A stretch of 64,000 bases of DNA. Source: Liolophura sinensis. Taxonomy: Eukaryota; Mollusca; Polyplacophora; Chitonida; Chitonidae. Below are positions 14,401-29,400 of this stretch, in pieces; position 1 is the first letter of the stretch, and the number at the start of each line of letters is the position of its first letter. The position numbers and the translations under genes were made by a program. The notes beneath the pieces are model-generated. The model saw nothing but the letters and a program-made list of their open reading frames with translations, was not told the origin of the DNA and did no database searches. The stretch is taken from contig NC_088307.1 in NCBI RefSeq assembly GCF_032854445.1, positions 16,876,017 to 16,940,016 on the forward strand. The letters are read 5' to 3'.

Positions 14401-17400
14401 TGGTGGTCAGTTTTATGGTTGGAGGGAACTAGGTTGGTCCAGATAAACCACCAGCCTTTGGGGAGTTACTTACAAGCTTTCCCACTTGTGATGTACAGTG
14501 GTTTTAATAAACTTGTTTTTAACAACGTTAAAGTCTGTGCGAACACATACACCAATAACTGACACCCTAATATTTGTCAGCAAGGCTCTGTGAATAGTGA
14601 GAACATGGGAATCTATAGCGATCAATTTACAGATCAGACATAAAATTGCTACCACCAAAAGCGTGATGAAATGTTCTCCAAGATATCAATTACAGCCGTA
14701 CAAGCCTGCCGATGCCTCAAGCTGGCAGCAGAGGATGGATGTAACGGTCAAAAACCAAAAAAAGGGGGGCAATAACACTGCTGAAAAGAACTTTATGATT
14801 TATGGCAAAAATTCCAACTTGGTTCATATGCACAAGGTTCACCCAGAAATACGAAGATAAAACAGCATCTCAAACATGCCACCATACTTCAGGCTTGACA
14901 ACGGATAACAGTGGGCAGGGGTGGAGTCTTTGTCTGCTCAGGGACCCTTGGGGGAGTACATGTAGGTTGGGTTTGAGGGGAGGAGAATGAAGAAGAATGA
15001 ACCTTAGGGCATTTTGGAAATCTTACAGTAGATCAATGCATGATGAATTTGCAGCTATCTCTCTTCTTGAAATTCAATAAATCATTTACGCTCTAATTAG
15101 GAACAGAAGGGTTAGAACAGAAATAAAAAGTTTACAAGTTGTACTGTAGTATACATTGTCTGAGAATAGTTTAATATGATCAATAAATACACGTCCACAT
15201 GACAGCAGATTTCACGATTTAGTGGAGTGAGCAGCAAACCAATTATTTGACTGAAGTGATTGCTTGACTGAGTGACTGACTGACTGATTGACAGATTGGA
15301 AACAAAACGGGAAGGGTGAGGGGTTTGGGTTGTAGTCAGGAAGAAAGCAGAACAATGAACCATGAACATTGTATTCATTTTGACACAATGTTGCAGGGAA
15401 AGGAAATAAGGGATGCAGAAGGTATTTTACATTCAGAAATGTTTTACACAAAAATACACCCAATATTTCAGCAACTTTATTTAATCATGACAATCTAGTG
15501 TAAAAATGCAGGTGGATGATGGACAGGGGCAGAGGTGGGGGGGGGGTCATAAACTTTAGTAGTCATCAAAAACTTAATTTCTTCGTTTGTGTTTTTTTTA
15601 AATTTCTTGTCTGCGAGTGAAGTGATTTGGAAGTCAGGTAAGAGAGGACATATGGAATCTGGTAAGGGAAGTCATATGGAAGTCAGGTAAGGTAGGATAT
15701 ATGGAAGTCTGGTAAGGGAAGTCATATGGAAGTCAGTTAAGGGAGGACATGCAAAACCACTTACAGATTTGACAGCGCTGTCCATCATTGGACCAGCCTA
15801 GTGGGAAAAATCAGTGGACAGTTTCATTACAGTGATTCAGTGTTATCACGGAAATTCATGTGTAACATAACAGTGACTCAGTGATATCACCAAAACTCAG
15901 ATTTAGTGGTATTATGGCGATTCATTGATATTAAAGTGAATCAGTGTTATCACAGAAACTCAGCTTTAACATAACAGTGACTCAGTGATATCACAGAAAC
16001 TCAGATTAAGTGGTATTATGGCGATTCAGTGATATTAAAGTGAGTCAGTGATATTAAAGTGAGTCAGTGATATTACAGTAAGTTATATTCAGTGGTTTTA
16101 AAGTGATTCGATGATATCAGGGCAACTCAGACTCCATGATATCACAGATTCAGTGGTATTGTTCTGGGTCAGTGATATTACTATGGATTACTATGAAATT
16201 TTAGTAAATAAATGAGTTCATCTGATTATGTCACAGGGTAGACAGTTATATAGGTTATTTCAGAGGTGTTATGAAATTCCAGAGATCTAGATGTATCATA
16301 TTTCACTGACTCATTGATATAATAGTGATAGAGGTACATCATAATGACTCATCGACATCAGTGACTCCCATATACCATAGTGATGAAATGACTCACTGAT
16401 ATCGCACTGACTCCCAGATATTACAGTAACAGAGATGATTCGCAATGACAGTGATATCACAGACTCACACGAATTACAGTGAAAGAGATAAATTACAATG
16501 ACTTAGTGATATCAAAGAGACTCACACATATTACAGTGATAGAGACAAATTACAATGACTTAGTGATATCACAGACTCACACATATTACAGCCAAAGAGA
16601 TAAATTACAATGACTTAGTGATATCACAGACTCACACATATTACAGTGATAGAGATAAATTACAATGACTTAGTGATATCACAGTGACCCAGATACATGT
16701 TCATGTATTTCAGTGACTCTCACATATTAAACTGTAGAGTGCCAGATACAAATGTGGCCATGGTATAAAAATCAAGCAAACCAGTTGTCTTAGAGATATT
16801 TCACACTAATCCAATCATACACCAATACCGAGAACAAGAGAGTGACAAGTAACCATGGATATCAGAACTACTGGCTGGAATAGCGGCAAGCTATACAGAG
16901 TGATACAGAGTCATGTAAACATATCAAACAGTTTATGTACTGTGTTTTTGATTGCTCTTTGACACACTACTGAAGAATTTTTTAGATATACATGTGAAAT
17001 GATGTCAAATACTGATGGAGGAGGAAACCAGAGAGCCCAGAGTAAACCACTGACATTTGGCAAGTTACTGGCAATCTTTCTGATGTGTGTCATATGTAAT
17101 ACTTGTGGATGGGATGCAGTCTCCAGGAGACTTCATGTTAGACCACACAAGAAAGTGCCATCAACAACGCCTTGTCACAAAGGTCCCAAGAATAACTGAA
17201 GCAGCAGAATCTTCAACTGTATTGTCTGAGAAAGGGATTAAAACCAAGTCCTTGAGGCTGATTCTACAAAACCATTTCTGACTAGAGTCAAAATATGAAA
17301 TACAATATTAGTGCTTATATTTAGATCATAGAAATTAAAATTTGGGCCACTTTGACAGTGTCACCTTATGACAAATATGTCAATATCTTGATATACTGCC

Positions 17401-20400
17401 AAAAACTAACCATTCTTACATTTTTACTTACTGTAAATCTTCAACCTTTTCAACCTATAAAGCACTTATCAGTGGAATGTATGCATACAATTATGAAATT
17501 GACACTACAATAATTTGTTTGCATCACTTAAAGGTGGAGAAAACATAAAAATGACATAAAGTTCAGATGAAAGAGTGCAAAAAGTTATTCCTAAATGTGG
17601 TTTCAATATTTTTTCTGATTTTTCCTTAAGGAGAAAATGACACTTGAAAGCCATTTTTGTATGGTGGGTATTTGGGACCACCTTTTGGTATTTATAGTCT
17701 TTGTTTAATAATGTCATAAATGAGGATGTAACACAGGCTTAATAAATATTTTTGCATTTGAATTTGTTCTTTTCACCTAACAAATAAACGTATTAAACCC
17801 CAATTTGGATCGTATTTATATTTTTAATATGTTCATAAATATTATCATAAATTAGGTTAAATGCATATGTTTCGATATAAACAACAAATTTACATTCAAA
17901 TAAATTTATCAGACAAGCATCACATCCTTATTTAGAACTTTATTATACAACTACCATAATTACCAAAAGCTGGTCCCAAATACCCACCATACAACAATAT
18001 TTTCAAATATTTTTCTCTTGGAAAAAAAAAATCCCCCAAAATATTAAAGATCATATTTGCAAATAAGTTTTGACGCTCTTTCATCTGATTTTGGCATCGT
18101 TTTTATGTTTCCTTCTCCTTTAAGAGGCGAGCTTCATAAAACTGTACAAATTATTTCTCTACACCCATATTTTTCTCAAAATGTTTCAAAATACTGGTCG
18201 CACAGGCTTCTCAAAAAGGTTGAAGAATTAGGGTAAGTCAGAAATAGCTTTGTGGACTCATTCCCCTAACTTCTACTGTCGAAGAGGCGAGAGGAAACAG
18301 GATACTGTCCAAGAATGTCGCGCAATCACTGCAGTAGCTTACGTGTGATCCAGTGACTCAGACATGACAGATAATGCCCGAGGGATAACCCAGACACTGT
18401 ACAAATGGAACACACAGATTATCTCATACAGGTGACAATTTATAGTTAAGTCTGTGTTGCTCAGGTAAACATAAGCAAGTCCAAAGTCAAAGGCTTGGGA
18501 TAATATGGCTATTTAATCTACTGTTACCTTGGTTACATGTATCTGTATTGATAATATTTGGTCTTTAGATGAGTACCACAGATTTAGCCAGAATTAGAAA
18601 TCAGGCCGTCTCATTTCCAATTTTCTCCTACTTTCCCTATCTCTCAAATGTTAACTCTGTCAGAATAGGGCGTCTCAAAGACAACAATATACCCCACTGG
18701 GTAAACCTATGCTGAGCATATTTATGTGGTGAAAATTTCACAACCATATGATCATATTTTATTTAACTGGTACTAATTACAGGTGGGCAATCACAGGTAA
18801 CCCAGTGTTTTATGGAGTTTGAAGCATAGCCCAGATCAGTTACATGTGCATGGAAAATGTCTCTGAGAGGAGATTCACTGTGTCAAAGCTGTATACTACC
18901 AGCAGTACAACACAAATAAATGCATTCCACATTTCAAAAACTTCAAAAGTAGCCTCTAGACATGATGCTTAGAGTTTTGAATGTTCTGTTTCTAGCCAAC
19001 ATCAAACTATAAATGTCTGTTGAAACCAGAGGTTTTTTATGAGTCATTTCGCTCAAAATTTTGTACAAGGAACAAGTCTGCAACAGACTCCCCATACTTT
19101 CGTTTTGAGAGCAAGGGTTATTTCTTAAATACTCTGATATGAGCTACATATGCAAAGAAAATGTCTATCCAACATCAAACTATAAATGTCTGTTGAAACC
19201 ATGCTACATGTATGTTATAATCCACACAATACCTTCCTTGTTTCTTAACGCAACAATAGGATGACATTTTTAATAAGTGCACATTAAGGAACAGTACAGT
19301 ACATTCTACAATTATAACCAGTGAGGCCAATGGCTTTTACGAACAAAAATTATAGCATTTATTTCCACAAAGCCATATCATAATAAAGATGATATGTCCC
19401 AAGATAAATCAAGGGAAGTACAAACATGCATTACCTTTTTCTTCAGGTCTGACCAGGCATCTTTGCTCCCTCTCTGAAGTTTTTTACCCTGTTTCTGTGG
19501 AAGAAACAAAACAACTTGCCTCCCTGAATTGAAATATCCAGTCATGATCATCTACATAATGTAATTACATCAAATAGCATATTTACAGAAAATGGTAAAT
19601 TAGCCACATAGATTGACACATACACCAGACTGACACACACTTGATTTATTTATTTATTAATTTATTTATTAAATGGTGTTTTACAAAATTCTCAACAATA
19701 CTTCACTTATACAACAGCGACCAGCACCATGGTGGGAGGAAACCGGGCACAGAGCCCAGGGGAAACCCAAACTCCATCCACAGATTGACACAAACTTGAG
19801 TCATTGCCACCATGCTAATCCCCTCCGCTTTGAATGGCATACGTGTAGACTCAACATACAACATTGTTAACTTGTGCATATATTATCAATGTCTGCATTC
19901 TAATTTAATTGAATTTTTTTTAACTGAACTGAATTGAATTGAATGTTTATTCACCATACGTAAATATATTTATAATGACATATTTCGTAAATGGCAGGAA
20001 TAAAGTCTGAGGGACTTTGCCTTGAATTGTCGGAGCAAGAGTGCATCAGAGTATAGAACTGCCATGTAGCAACTGTGAAACAACAAACGGGACATTGCAG
20101 ACATATGTCCAGTCTTGAAGAACAAAACTGGATACATAAAGGTCCTTTGCATGCTTACCTTCATACTACTGAGCCAGTCTTTGTAACGGGACTGAGCATT
20201 CAGCTTGTCTCCCTGCATGGTGGCTTCTGCCTCAAAGATGTCAGAGAAACCTTGACCTGTGTTGAGCATGTCTAACCGCTCATTAATAAACTGAAACAAC
20301 GCCGAAACAAATCAATAAACACAAGCTGATTTACTGATCAAAATTAAATGAAAGCAAGGAAATCATCCTCGCACAATGATCACCTTAGTTTTTTTTTTCT

Positions 20401-23400
20401 TTGAATTCAATATGAGGAATGCCATGTTTGACAAACCAATGAAATTCCACATGCTGAAACTTGATCATCCAATCAGCAGATGTCTTATAAAAAACAACCA
20501 GCTATGAAGCAAAATTAATCAAAAGACATATGACTAGATAACAAAATTTAACCTGCTTAATTCCACCAGCCAATAATATTGTCAATGTGCAAAATCAAGC
20601 AATACATGAAGAGAATGGCCTTCCAATCAATGCCTTCCTTTCAAAACATAACCAGCCATTCAGAACATACCTGTTGAAATATCTGTAGATGTAACATTTT
20701 TTCCAGGAAAGGCTGCATATGGATCGGTCGGGTTCTGACAAACGCCTCCGGCTCAAATGTGATTGGTTCACCTGTCCTGAACAGAAGTGCTTCTCTGTAA
20801 CCCCCTGAAATCAAAATTGTCAAAAAACGTTGAAAATCAGAAAAATTTCTTTTTGTGAATTGTAAATAAAACACAATGGCATTTAAGTACCAAACTACTG
20901 CAAATTATCACTATCGTCTCTCCAATAAAACTATTCCTCCACAATGAACACTGTGTATATGGAGTAATGGTAAATCTTACAACATTCACAACAAAACAAA
21001 TAACCCAAACATCATTTCCATTCTGCTGATAAATTAGCTAATTAGAAACTCCTAAAATACCACAGTAAATCCTTTTCGCGGGATTTCATCATGGAAAAAT
21101 CATTTTCATGATTTTGCACTTTGCTCACACGAAATAAATGCCGTTACTAACACTCTCGGGATAAGCTTGAGAAAGCATAAAAAATTACGCTGAAACCTTT
21201 AATATACAGAAAAATAACTGCGGAAACTTACTTTAACAAAACGATTGCACTGAATAATAATCTGATTTTTTTTAGAAGGCTAACGCTGTAAGAATCCATC
21301 ATTGTTAGCTGTTCAAAATGCTGACACATTATTTACAAAGGCATGTTTATTTATTTAATTATTTGATTTATTTGATTGGTGTTTACGCCGTACTCAAGAA
21401 TATTTCACTTTTACATGACGGCCAGCATTATGGTGGTGGAAACCCACGACCATCCGCAGGTTGCTGCCAGACCTTCCCACGTACTACAAAGGCATATTAA
21501 AATAATATAAACTGATGAGGAAAGTAAACCTTGTGTACTTTTAATACAGTAAATTCCTGACAAAAATTTGCATTCAAAATATTTCTGTCTCATTTTTGAG
21601 TTCTAGGCTTCTGACAGCACGGTGTACTGTTAATTGTTCAAGTGGAAAAATGACTTACCTATGAGCTTAACAAGGGCATGCAGAAATGCCTTAGAAATAG
21701 CGTCCCCGGTCAAAGGTACTGTGGTTTTGATGCGATCGCTCTGTTGACTACGTAAAGCTTTCTTCAGATGAGACACCTGGAAGTGAAACAGGATAAGATC
21801 AGTATCAATGATCTACCATTAGCTGTTGCTGTTTTATCTCAACATGCTTGACAACAATGTTAGAATGTTCACTGAAACTTTGTTGTATCTCAACATGGTT
21901 AACAATGATGTTAGAATGTTCACTGAAACTTTGTTGTATCTCAACATGCTTGACAATGATGTTAGAATGTTCATCATGCTTGACAACCATGTTAGAATGT
22001 TCACTGAAACTTAGTTGTATCTCAACATGGTTAACAATGATGTTAGAATGTTCACTGAAACTTTGTTGTATCTCAACATGGTTAACAATGATGTTAGAAT
22101 GTTCATCATGCTTGACAACCATGTTAGAATGTTCACTGAAACTTAGTTGTATCTCAACATGGTTAACAATGATGTTAGAATGTTCATCATGCTTGACAAC
22201 CATGTTAGAATGTTCACTGAAACTTTGTTGTATCTCAACATGCTTGACAATGATGTTAGAATGTTCACTGAAACTTTGTTGTATCTCAACATGCTTGACA
22301 ATGATGTTAGAATGTTCATCTCAACGTGCTTGACAATGATGTTAGAATGTTCACTGAAACTTTGTTGTATCTCAACGTGCATGACAACAATGTCAGAATG
22401 TTCACTGAAACTTAGTTGTATCTCAACATGGTTAACAACGATGTCAGGATGTTCACTGAAACTTTGTTGTATCTCAACATGGTTAACAACGATGTCAGAA
22501 TGTTCACTGAAACTTTGTTGTATCTCAACATGGTTAACAACGATGTTAGAATGTTCACTGAAACTTTGTTGTATCTCAACATGCTTGACAATGATGTCAG
22601 AATGTTCACTGAAACTTTGTTGTATCTCCACATGCTTGACAATGATGTTAGAATGTTCACTGAAACTTAGTTGTATCTCAACATGCTTGACAATGATGTT
22701 AGAATGTTCAATGAAACTTAGTTGTATCTCAACAGGTTAACAATGATGTCAGAATGTTCATCTCAACATGCTTGACAATGATGTTAGAATGTTCACTGAA
22801 ACTTTGTTGTATCTCAACGTGCTTGACAACGATGTCAGAATGTTCACTGAAACTTTGTTGTATCTCAACATGCTTGACAACAATGTTAGAATGTTCACTG
22901 AAACTTAGTTGTATCTCAACATGCTTGACAATGATGTTAGAATGTTCACTGAAACTTTGTTGTATCTCAACATGGTTAACAATGATGTCAGAATGTTCAC
23001 TGAAACTTTGTTGTATCTCACCATGGTTAACAATGATGTCAGAATGTTCACTGAAACTTTGTTGTATCTCAACATGCTTGACAATGATGTTAGAATGTTC
23101 ACTGAAACTTTGTTGTATCTCAACATGCTTGACAATGATGTTAGAATGTTCACTGAAACTTTGTTGTATCTCAACATGCTTGACAATGATGTTAGAATGT
23201 TCACTGAAACTTTGTTGTATCTCAACATGGTTAACAATGATGTCAGAATGTTCACTGAAACTTTGTTGTATCTCACCATGGTTAACAATGATGTCAGAAT
23301 GTTCACTGAAACTTTGTTGTATCTCAACATGCTTGACAATGATGTTAGAATGTTCACTGAAACTTTGTTGTATCTCAACATGGTTAACAATGATGTTAGA

Positions 23401-26400
23401 ATGTTCACTGAAACTTAGTTCTCAACATGGTTAACAAGGATGTCCGAATGTTCACTGAAACTTTGTTGTATCTCAACATGCTTGACAATGATGTTAGAAT
23501 GTTCAGTTCAACATGCTTGACAATGATGTTAGAATGTTCAGTTCAACATGCTTGACAATGATGTTAGTATGTACACCGAAATGTTATTAATTATTATCAG
23601 TTAAATAATGACTAACACGGAACTTAAGGCATTTTCTCGATCCCATGCACATGTATGCGAACAGAACAGAACTTTTGACAAATCAGTGGATCAAATATTC
23701 AGTGGACGGAACACTCTCAATAGGGGAGTTTCCAGGCACAAACTCTTTTGTCACTAAGGGAAAAACAATCCTACTGTATTATGTGACTTGTCAAAAAATG
23801 TTCAACAGCCGTTGTTTTCAGTCGTCAGTGTTATAGTAAATGTGATAAAAACAGTTGCCTAACATTTTTGACAGGTCATGTTATACAGTAGGGATTTTTT
23901 TTCCCAACCTTTAGTGAAGACAGAGTTTGAACTCGAAACATCCTTATTGTAATTTACAACATCATTTAAATAATTTACACTGAGACATGATAGATACAAT
24001 ATCTACTGGAAAGTGTCCAACAGAGTAAGGAACTCTCTATTTGTAGGATGTTGCATTCATGCTTGTCTCAGCTGCAGTAAATCAACCTCCAGTAATTAAA
24101 TTCCTTCCACAGGGTTGATCCCAGACCGACAGGGCTTCAGTCAATGTGATGATCAACTCACCACTTCCCCAGGAATGTCCTCCAGGTCATCATGTTCAGA
24201 TTCCACTGTGTTGTTATCAGCATCCACAATGATAGCGTCCCCCAACTCTGACCGGCGGATTTTCTGAAGTCAGTCCATGTATTGAGGATGTTTACCAAAT
24301 GAATTTTTGCTGTTAATGTGTGCAAATGAACGCTAAAACATAAATTTTTCACTTTTTCAAACTATATTTTACAGAATGGTTTTATTCAGTGTTCCAGCTA
24401 AATATATTTTTCTGTGGCAGTATGGTACACCTCCAAATTATAGCAAAGGAGTACTGGTTTGCCATAAATGACTTAAAATGTCATCCATGACTAAGCCGCC
24501 AACGTTTCCAGATTCTTGGAGTTCTATTGATATTAGAAAGGTGCTTTGAGGGGTGTTTTAAAGGTAGGATGACATCCTACTGGAAAAAATGTAAATTTTA
24601 GCACCAGAAGCAATATCTCATAACATTTATTTGCCTCCAAAAATGCTCTTTTGTGGTCTAAATGTCAGGTCATTCAGGATATATATTAGAGTACTGGCTA
24701 ATCAGAGAAAACCAAACTAGAAACCATGCACAAATTAAGCACCCTTAGGTTTGTTTATTTATTTATTTATTTGATTGGTGTTTTACACCGTACTCAAGAA
24801 TATTTCACTTATACGACGGCAGCCAGCATTATGGTGGGTGGAAACCGGGCATAGCTCGGTGGAAACCCACAACCATCCGCAGGTTGCTGATAGACCTTCC
24901 CATTCCCACTTACAGCCGGAGAGGAAGCCAGCATGAGTTGGACACAGCGACACAGCGACCGCATTGGTGAGAGACTCATGGGTCATTAAGCTGCGCTAGC
25001 GTGCTAACCAACTGAGCCACGGAGGCCCCCCCCCTTAGGTTTAAGAAAAGTCTATTTAGCATCATTGCCCTTTCCTTTCATTTATTATACCAAAATATAT
25101 AAAGGAGAAAAAAAAAGCATAAAAATGATGCCAAAATCAGATGAAAGCGCATCAAAACTTATTTGCAAATGTGTTACAACCTCATTTATAACATTATTAC
25201 ACAAAGACCATATATACCAAAAGGTGGTCCCAAACACCCACCATACAAAAATTATTTTCAGGGTTTTTTTTTTCTCATTGAAGGAAAATAAAAAAAACCA
25301 TTGAAGACCACATTTACGGCTAACTTTTCGCACTCTTTAATATGCGTTCTGTCTATAATGGAATATATTTTTGTCGCCCTACAAATGCAATGTCAATCAA
25401 GTTACAATTAAATCTTTGCCAGGATTAAGACTACTAAGGGCTTACTTTTTTCAATTAATTCACAATAACTGACAGAATTTTTACACTGTTTACTAAAGAG
25501 ATCAGTGAAGAAAATTGGCATAATGAAAGTATAAGAAAGTACATCAACATGAAATTAAACACATCTACATGCAGAACGCTAGTTAAATTTAGGGTTTAAC
25601 TGGCAAGAGGTTATTTTTGATATTTCTACACTTGACACCCCAACAGTGGCCATCATATAGGATTTCTTTTCGTCCTTACAACTTTTACAATATTATGTTT
25701 TCAGTGACTTTCTGACAGGGACAACGAATCACCACTGTCAAAGTAGTTACCTCCGATACTCGTCAGTGATTAGGCTTATGAACGTGAAATAACATGAACG
25801 CAGAAATCAATGCATACCTGAAATTGTTTCCATATATTTGGTACGCCTATTTTTTAACCTGTATGTCTATGAAGCATTTTTGGAGGCATAAATTATGCTG
25901 ATACACCCCTTACCTGGAGCGCTGGTTCTTGTTTCAGATGTTGTAGGTACTGTTTAGACCACTTCTACAGAATGATTGTTGTTTCAAAATGACTATAGAT
26001 TTATTACTTTATCTGATTGGTATTTTACGCCGTACTCAAGAATATTTCACTTTTACAACGGTGGCCAGCATTATAGTTGGAGGAAACTGGGGAGAGCCGA
26101 GGGAAACCCACGACCATGCTGGCAGACCTTACCACATGCAAAAAAAATGACTTTAGATCATCATGCAAGTCCATCATATAAGTAAATATAAATAAGTACT
26201 TTTTAAAACCATTTTTACATAATGACTGTTGTTACAAAATGACCACAAAATATCATGCACGCCACAATACAAATACATGTAAACATCAGATACTTTTTCA
26301 AACAAGTTTTACAGAATGAGTGCTGTTGTCAAAAGACTGCTGATCATCATAGATGTTCATACTGCTGTTGACATCAGTACCATTTTAGGCGATCAAATAC

Positions 26401-29400
26401 TGTAAATGAAGCCCAGACTGCTTACCTGCATGATGGATGAATGTACTCCTATCAGGTATGGCATGGGAGCACTGAAACAGAGAACATTGCATATATTAAC
26501 TTGTAGAAATTTAAATGGCTAAAGCCAAATTCTTGTTAAATTTATCTAATCCTATCTCTCTCAGACAGATAAGTCTTGTCAGAGGACCACTGTATAATAG
26601 TAAGACACTGAACTTTTGTGGGATGATGCAAGCCGCTACCCTAATTCCTCAACCTTTTCGCACACGAAAGCGCAACTTTCAGTGTAATTTATGCACATTT
26701 TTAATTTGATTTGGAGACAAAACTCCATTGCCTGGATTGGTCAGTTTCAGGGCTTCACAAAAAGTATAATTTGATCAGTCATCACGGACTAATGCCTTCA
26801 TAATATGTTTGAATAAACACCTGAGAAACATGCCAAAATGGTTGAACAATTACAGTATTGTGAATTTGCACCTGTTTTTCTTAATGGTGTTTGATTTTTC
26901 TCATGGAACTTTCTAATTCTTCAACAAAGAACAAGGTTTTTGACCGAACAATGGACAGGCTTAGAATGAATTATAGCTGTTATCCAATAGCATTGCCGGG
27001 GTAAATGCTATTAGTTTGTTAGTACGCGGGAAGGTCTACCAGCAGAGTGCAGATGGTCCTGGGTTTCCCCTGGGCACTTCCTAGTTTCCACCCACTATAA
27101 TGCTGGTCACCGTCGTATAAGTGAAATATTCTTGAGTACGGCGTAAAACACCAATCAAATAAATAAATAAATATTAGCTTGTTACCATTTCTGGTTGTCT
27201 GGTGAAAACAAGCAGTTAGAAAGAAAAGGATAAAATCAAAAATTGCACAGCTTTAAAAGTGCAACTAAATAACAATCTGACATTTTCAACAGGTGTTCCA
27301 CCAGGACATGATGCTAGCCAGACACCCGTCCACCCGTCCAACTGGACGGGCAATCCAGCCAAAAGGGGTATTTTGGACGGGCAAAATTTTGAATCAACAT
27401 TTTTTTGGGGGGGTTAAAAACAAAATAAATATATTTAAGATCGTTCCATCGAAACATACGTGAGGTTGTGTTGTTGTTGTTGTCTGCATTGGCGCTCGTA
27501 ATCAGTGACAAAATCATCTGCAAATGACCAAGTAAGGATATGGATCCGAACTACTTTCGTCAAAATACGATATTTTAAGGTACAATAATAGTAAAGTTCG
27601 CGGGTTAATTTTGAGGAGGGCTTCAGACTCGCGCTCTGTACACAGTGCCGACCGGAAAGGATCGGGAAAACCCGAAGATTGACGATTGGGATTGCAACTG
27701 CGTCGTCCGAGAACTTTTTCTTTCACACGTGCTCATTAAATTGTCAGTTTGTGCGATCGGTTTTTACTAGTTGTAGGCATGTCGGAAGGGAAAATTACGG
27801 ACTTTTTTCGGTCAAAAGAAATAGCAAATCCCAGTAGCAGCAGTAGCCATGTCGATGTCAGCAGCGAGAGTGACGGCGATGAAGAAATTGTAGACGACCC
27901 ACGAGACAGGAGTCCCATTAAGCGCGCGACAGGCACGGCGAGTCCCAGCCCACAGCCCAGTACACTGTTTCAAAGTGTATTAACATTATATGTATGTATA
28001 CTAGATTGTGAATATTTTTCTATTAGTTTATTTCTACCTACTGTGACTTAGCTGCTCAAATCGTATGGTGATTGGTGACACTACTCTTTTTAGTGAGTGA
28101 CAGTCACAGATTCAGTGGTGATAATTTTGCCTGTTCTCAGTCTCAGTTGTAAGAGCTATGTATACTGTATTCTGATTTGGTTCCGTTGCATTTTAATGTG
28201 ACGTAGTGTAACTGTGAGTGACATGCACCTGCTGTGCCAAATTACCATGCATTTTGATTGTTTTCCTTTTATATGCATTTTTGTGTATTTTATTGTTCAC
28301 AGTTTATTTATTTCTACCTCCTGATTCACAGCATTCACACTTGAACTGTCAGAACTGCTGTGCCAAATTGCCATTGTTTTCCTTGCATCTGTATTGAATT
28401 GTGTATTTTACAGTTCAATTTGTTTTTCTACCTCCTGTTTCACACTTGGTTGTCCAAAGCATAACAGATTGTAACCTTACATAGTTTAATATAAAATTTA
28501 TGTACTCTTTTTAGTGATTCGCACTCAGTGTCAGTCATTGGTGGGAAAAGTGTGATATATTGGGTGCCCCTAAAAACTGTCAATTTCTTGGGTCCAATAG
28601 TAATACATTATTTCCAGTGATATAATGGCAATTAAAGCTATTAAAAGGTCTTGATTTTCAATGATACAGTGGCGATAAAATGTCTCCGGCGGCAGACCCC
28701 CTGCTTATTTACGGGGGCCTCAAGTGGCGGCCCCCAAACCCCCTACCTTTTGGACGCCCTATTTTCAGATCCTGGCTAATGCCCTGCACCAGGACCACGT
28801 CAACCTGTAATTATAATAACTAGACCGAATGAATGAGGTGTAACACCACCTTATACTCATCTCGGAGAAAAAGTGAACTAAACGGATTTTGCCAATCAGT
28901 CTTCGTTTTTGATTTCTTGTATGTCAGGGGAGATAACTAGTGCTTACAGAAGTCTGTATTAGACCACTGCATCTGGCTTTCATATTGAAAGTCAGCTAAC
29001 GCCCAGTTCATGCTGTTCTAGTGACCACTATAGTAAGTGTTCCTCAAATGATAGGATCGTTCCAGCCCTTTAGAGCTATGTCATCAGGACTTTTTAATTC
29101 ATAAGTCACAATTTAAGACAAAACATAAAAAAAAACCCTCAAAAAACAAAGTTATAGGTACACAAGTAAGTAATGCATCCATCCTTCACACGTTAAATTC
29201 AGGCAAAAAAGTTACATGCACACTGAGAAATATCTGCACGCACCAACTCCTATTTCTGAAAAATCTATGCACGAAAAAATTAAGAAGAAATTGCAACACT
29301 CTGGTCTTGGATTATGACAAGCCTATATAAGATAGTGGTAAATTTATTTATTTACTTATTTATTTATTTGATTGATGTTTTACGGCTTACTCAAAAATAT

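Noticed and set aside
22147..23434. Frames of up to 226 codons on both strands in the 51-bp array
   Set aside because: Several overlapping frames are open at once on both strands, which is expected for a 17-codon satellite and not for a gene.
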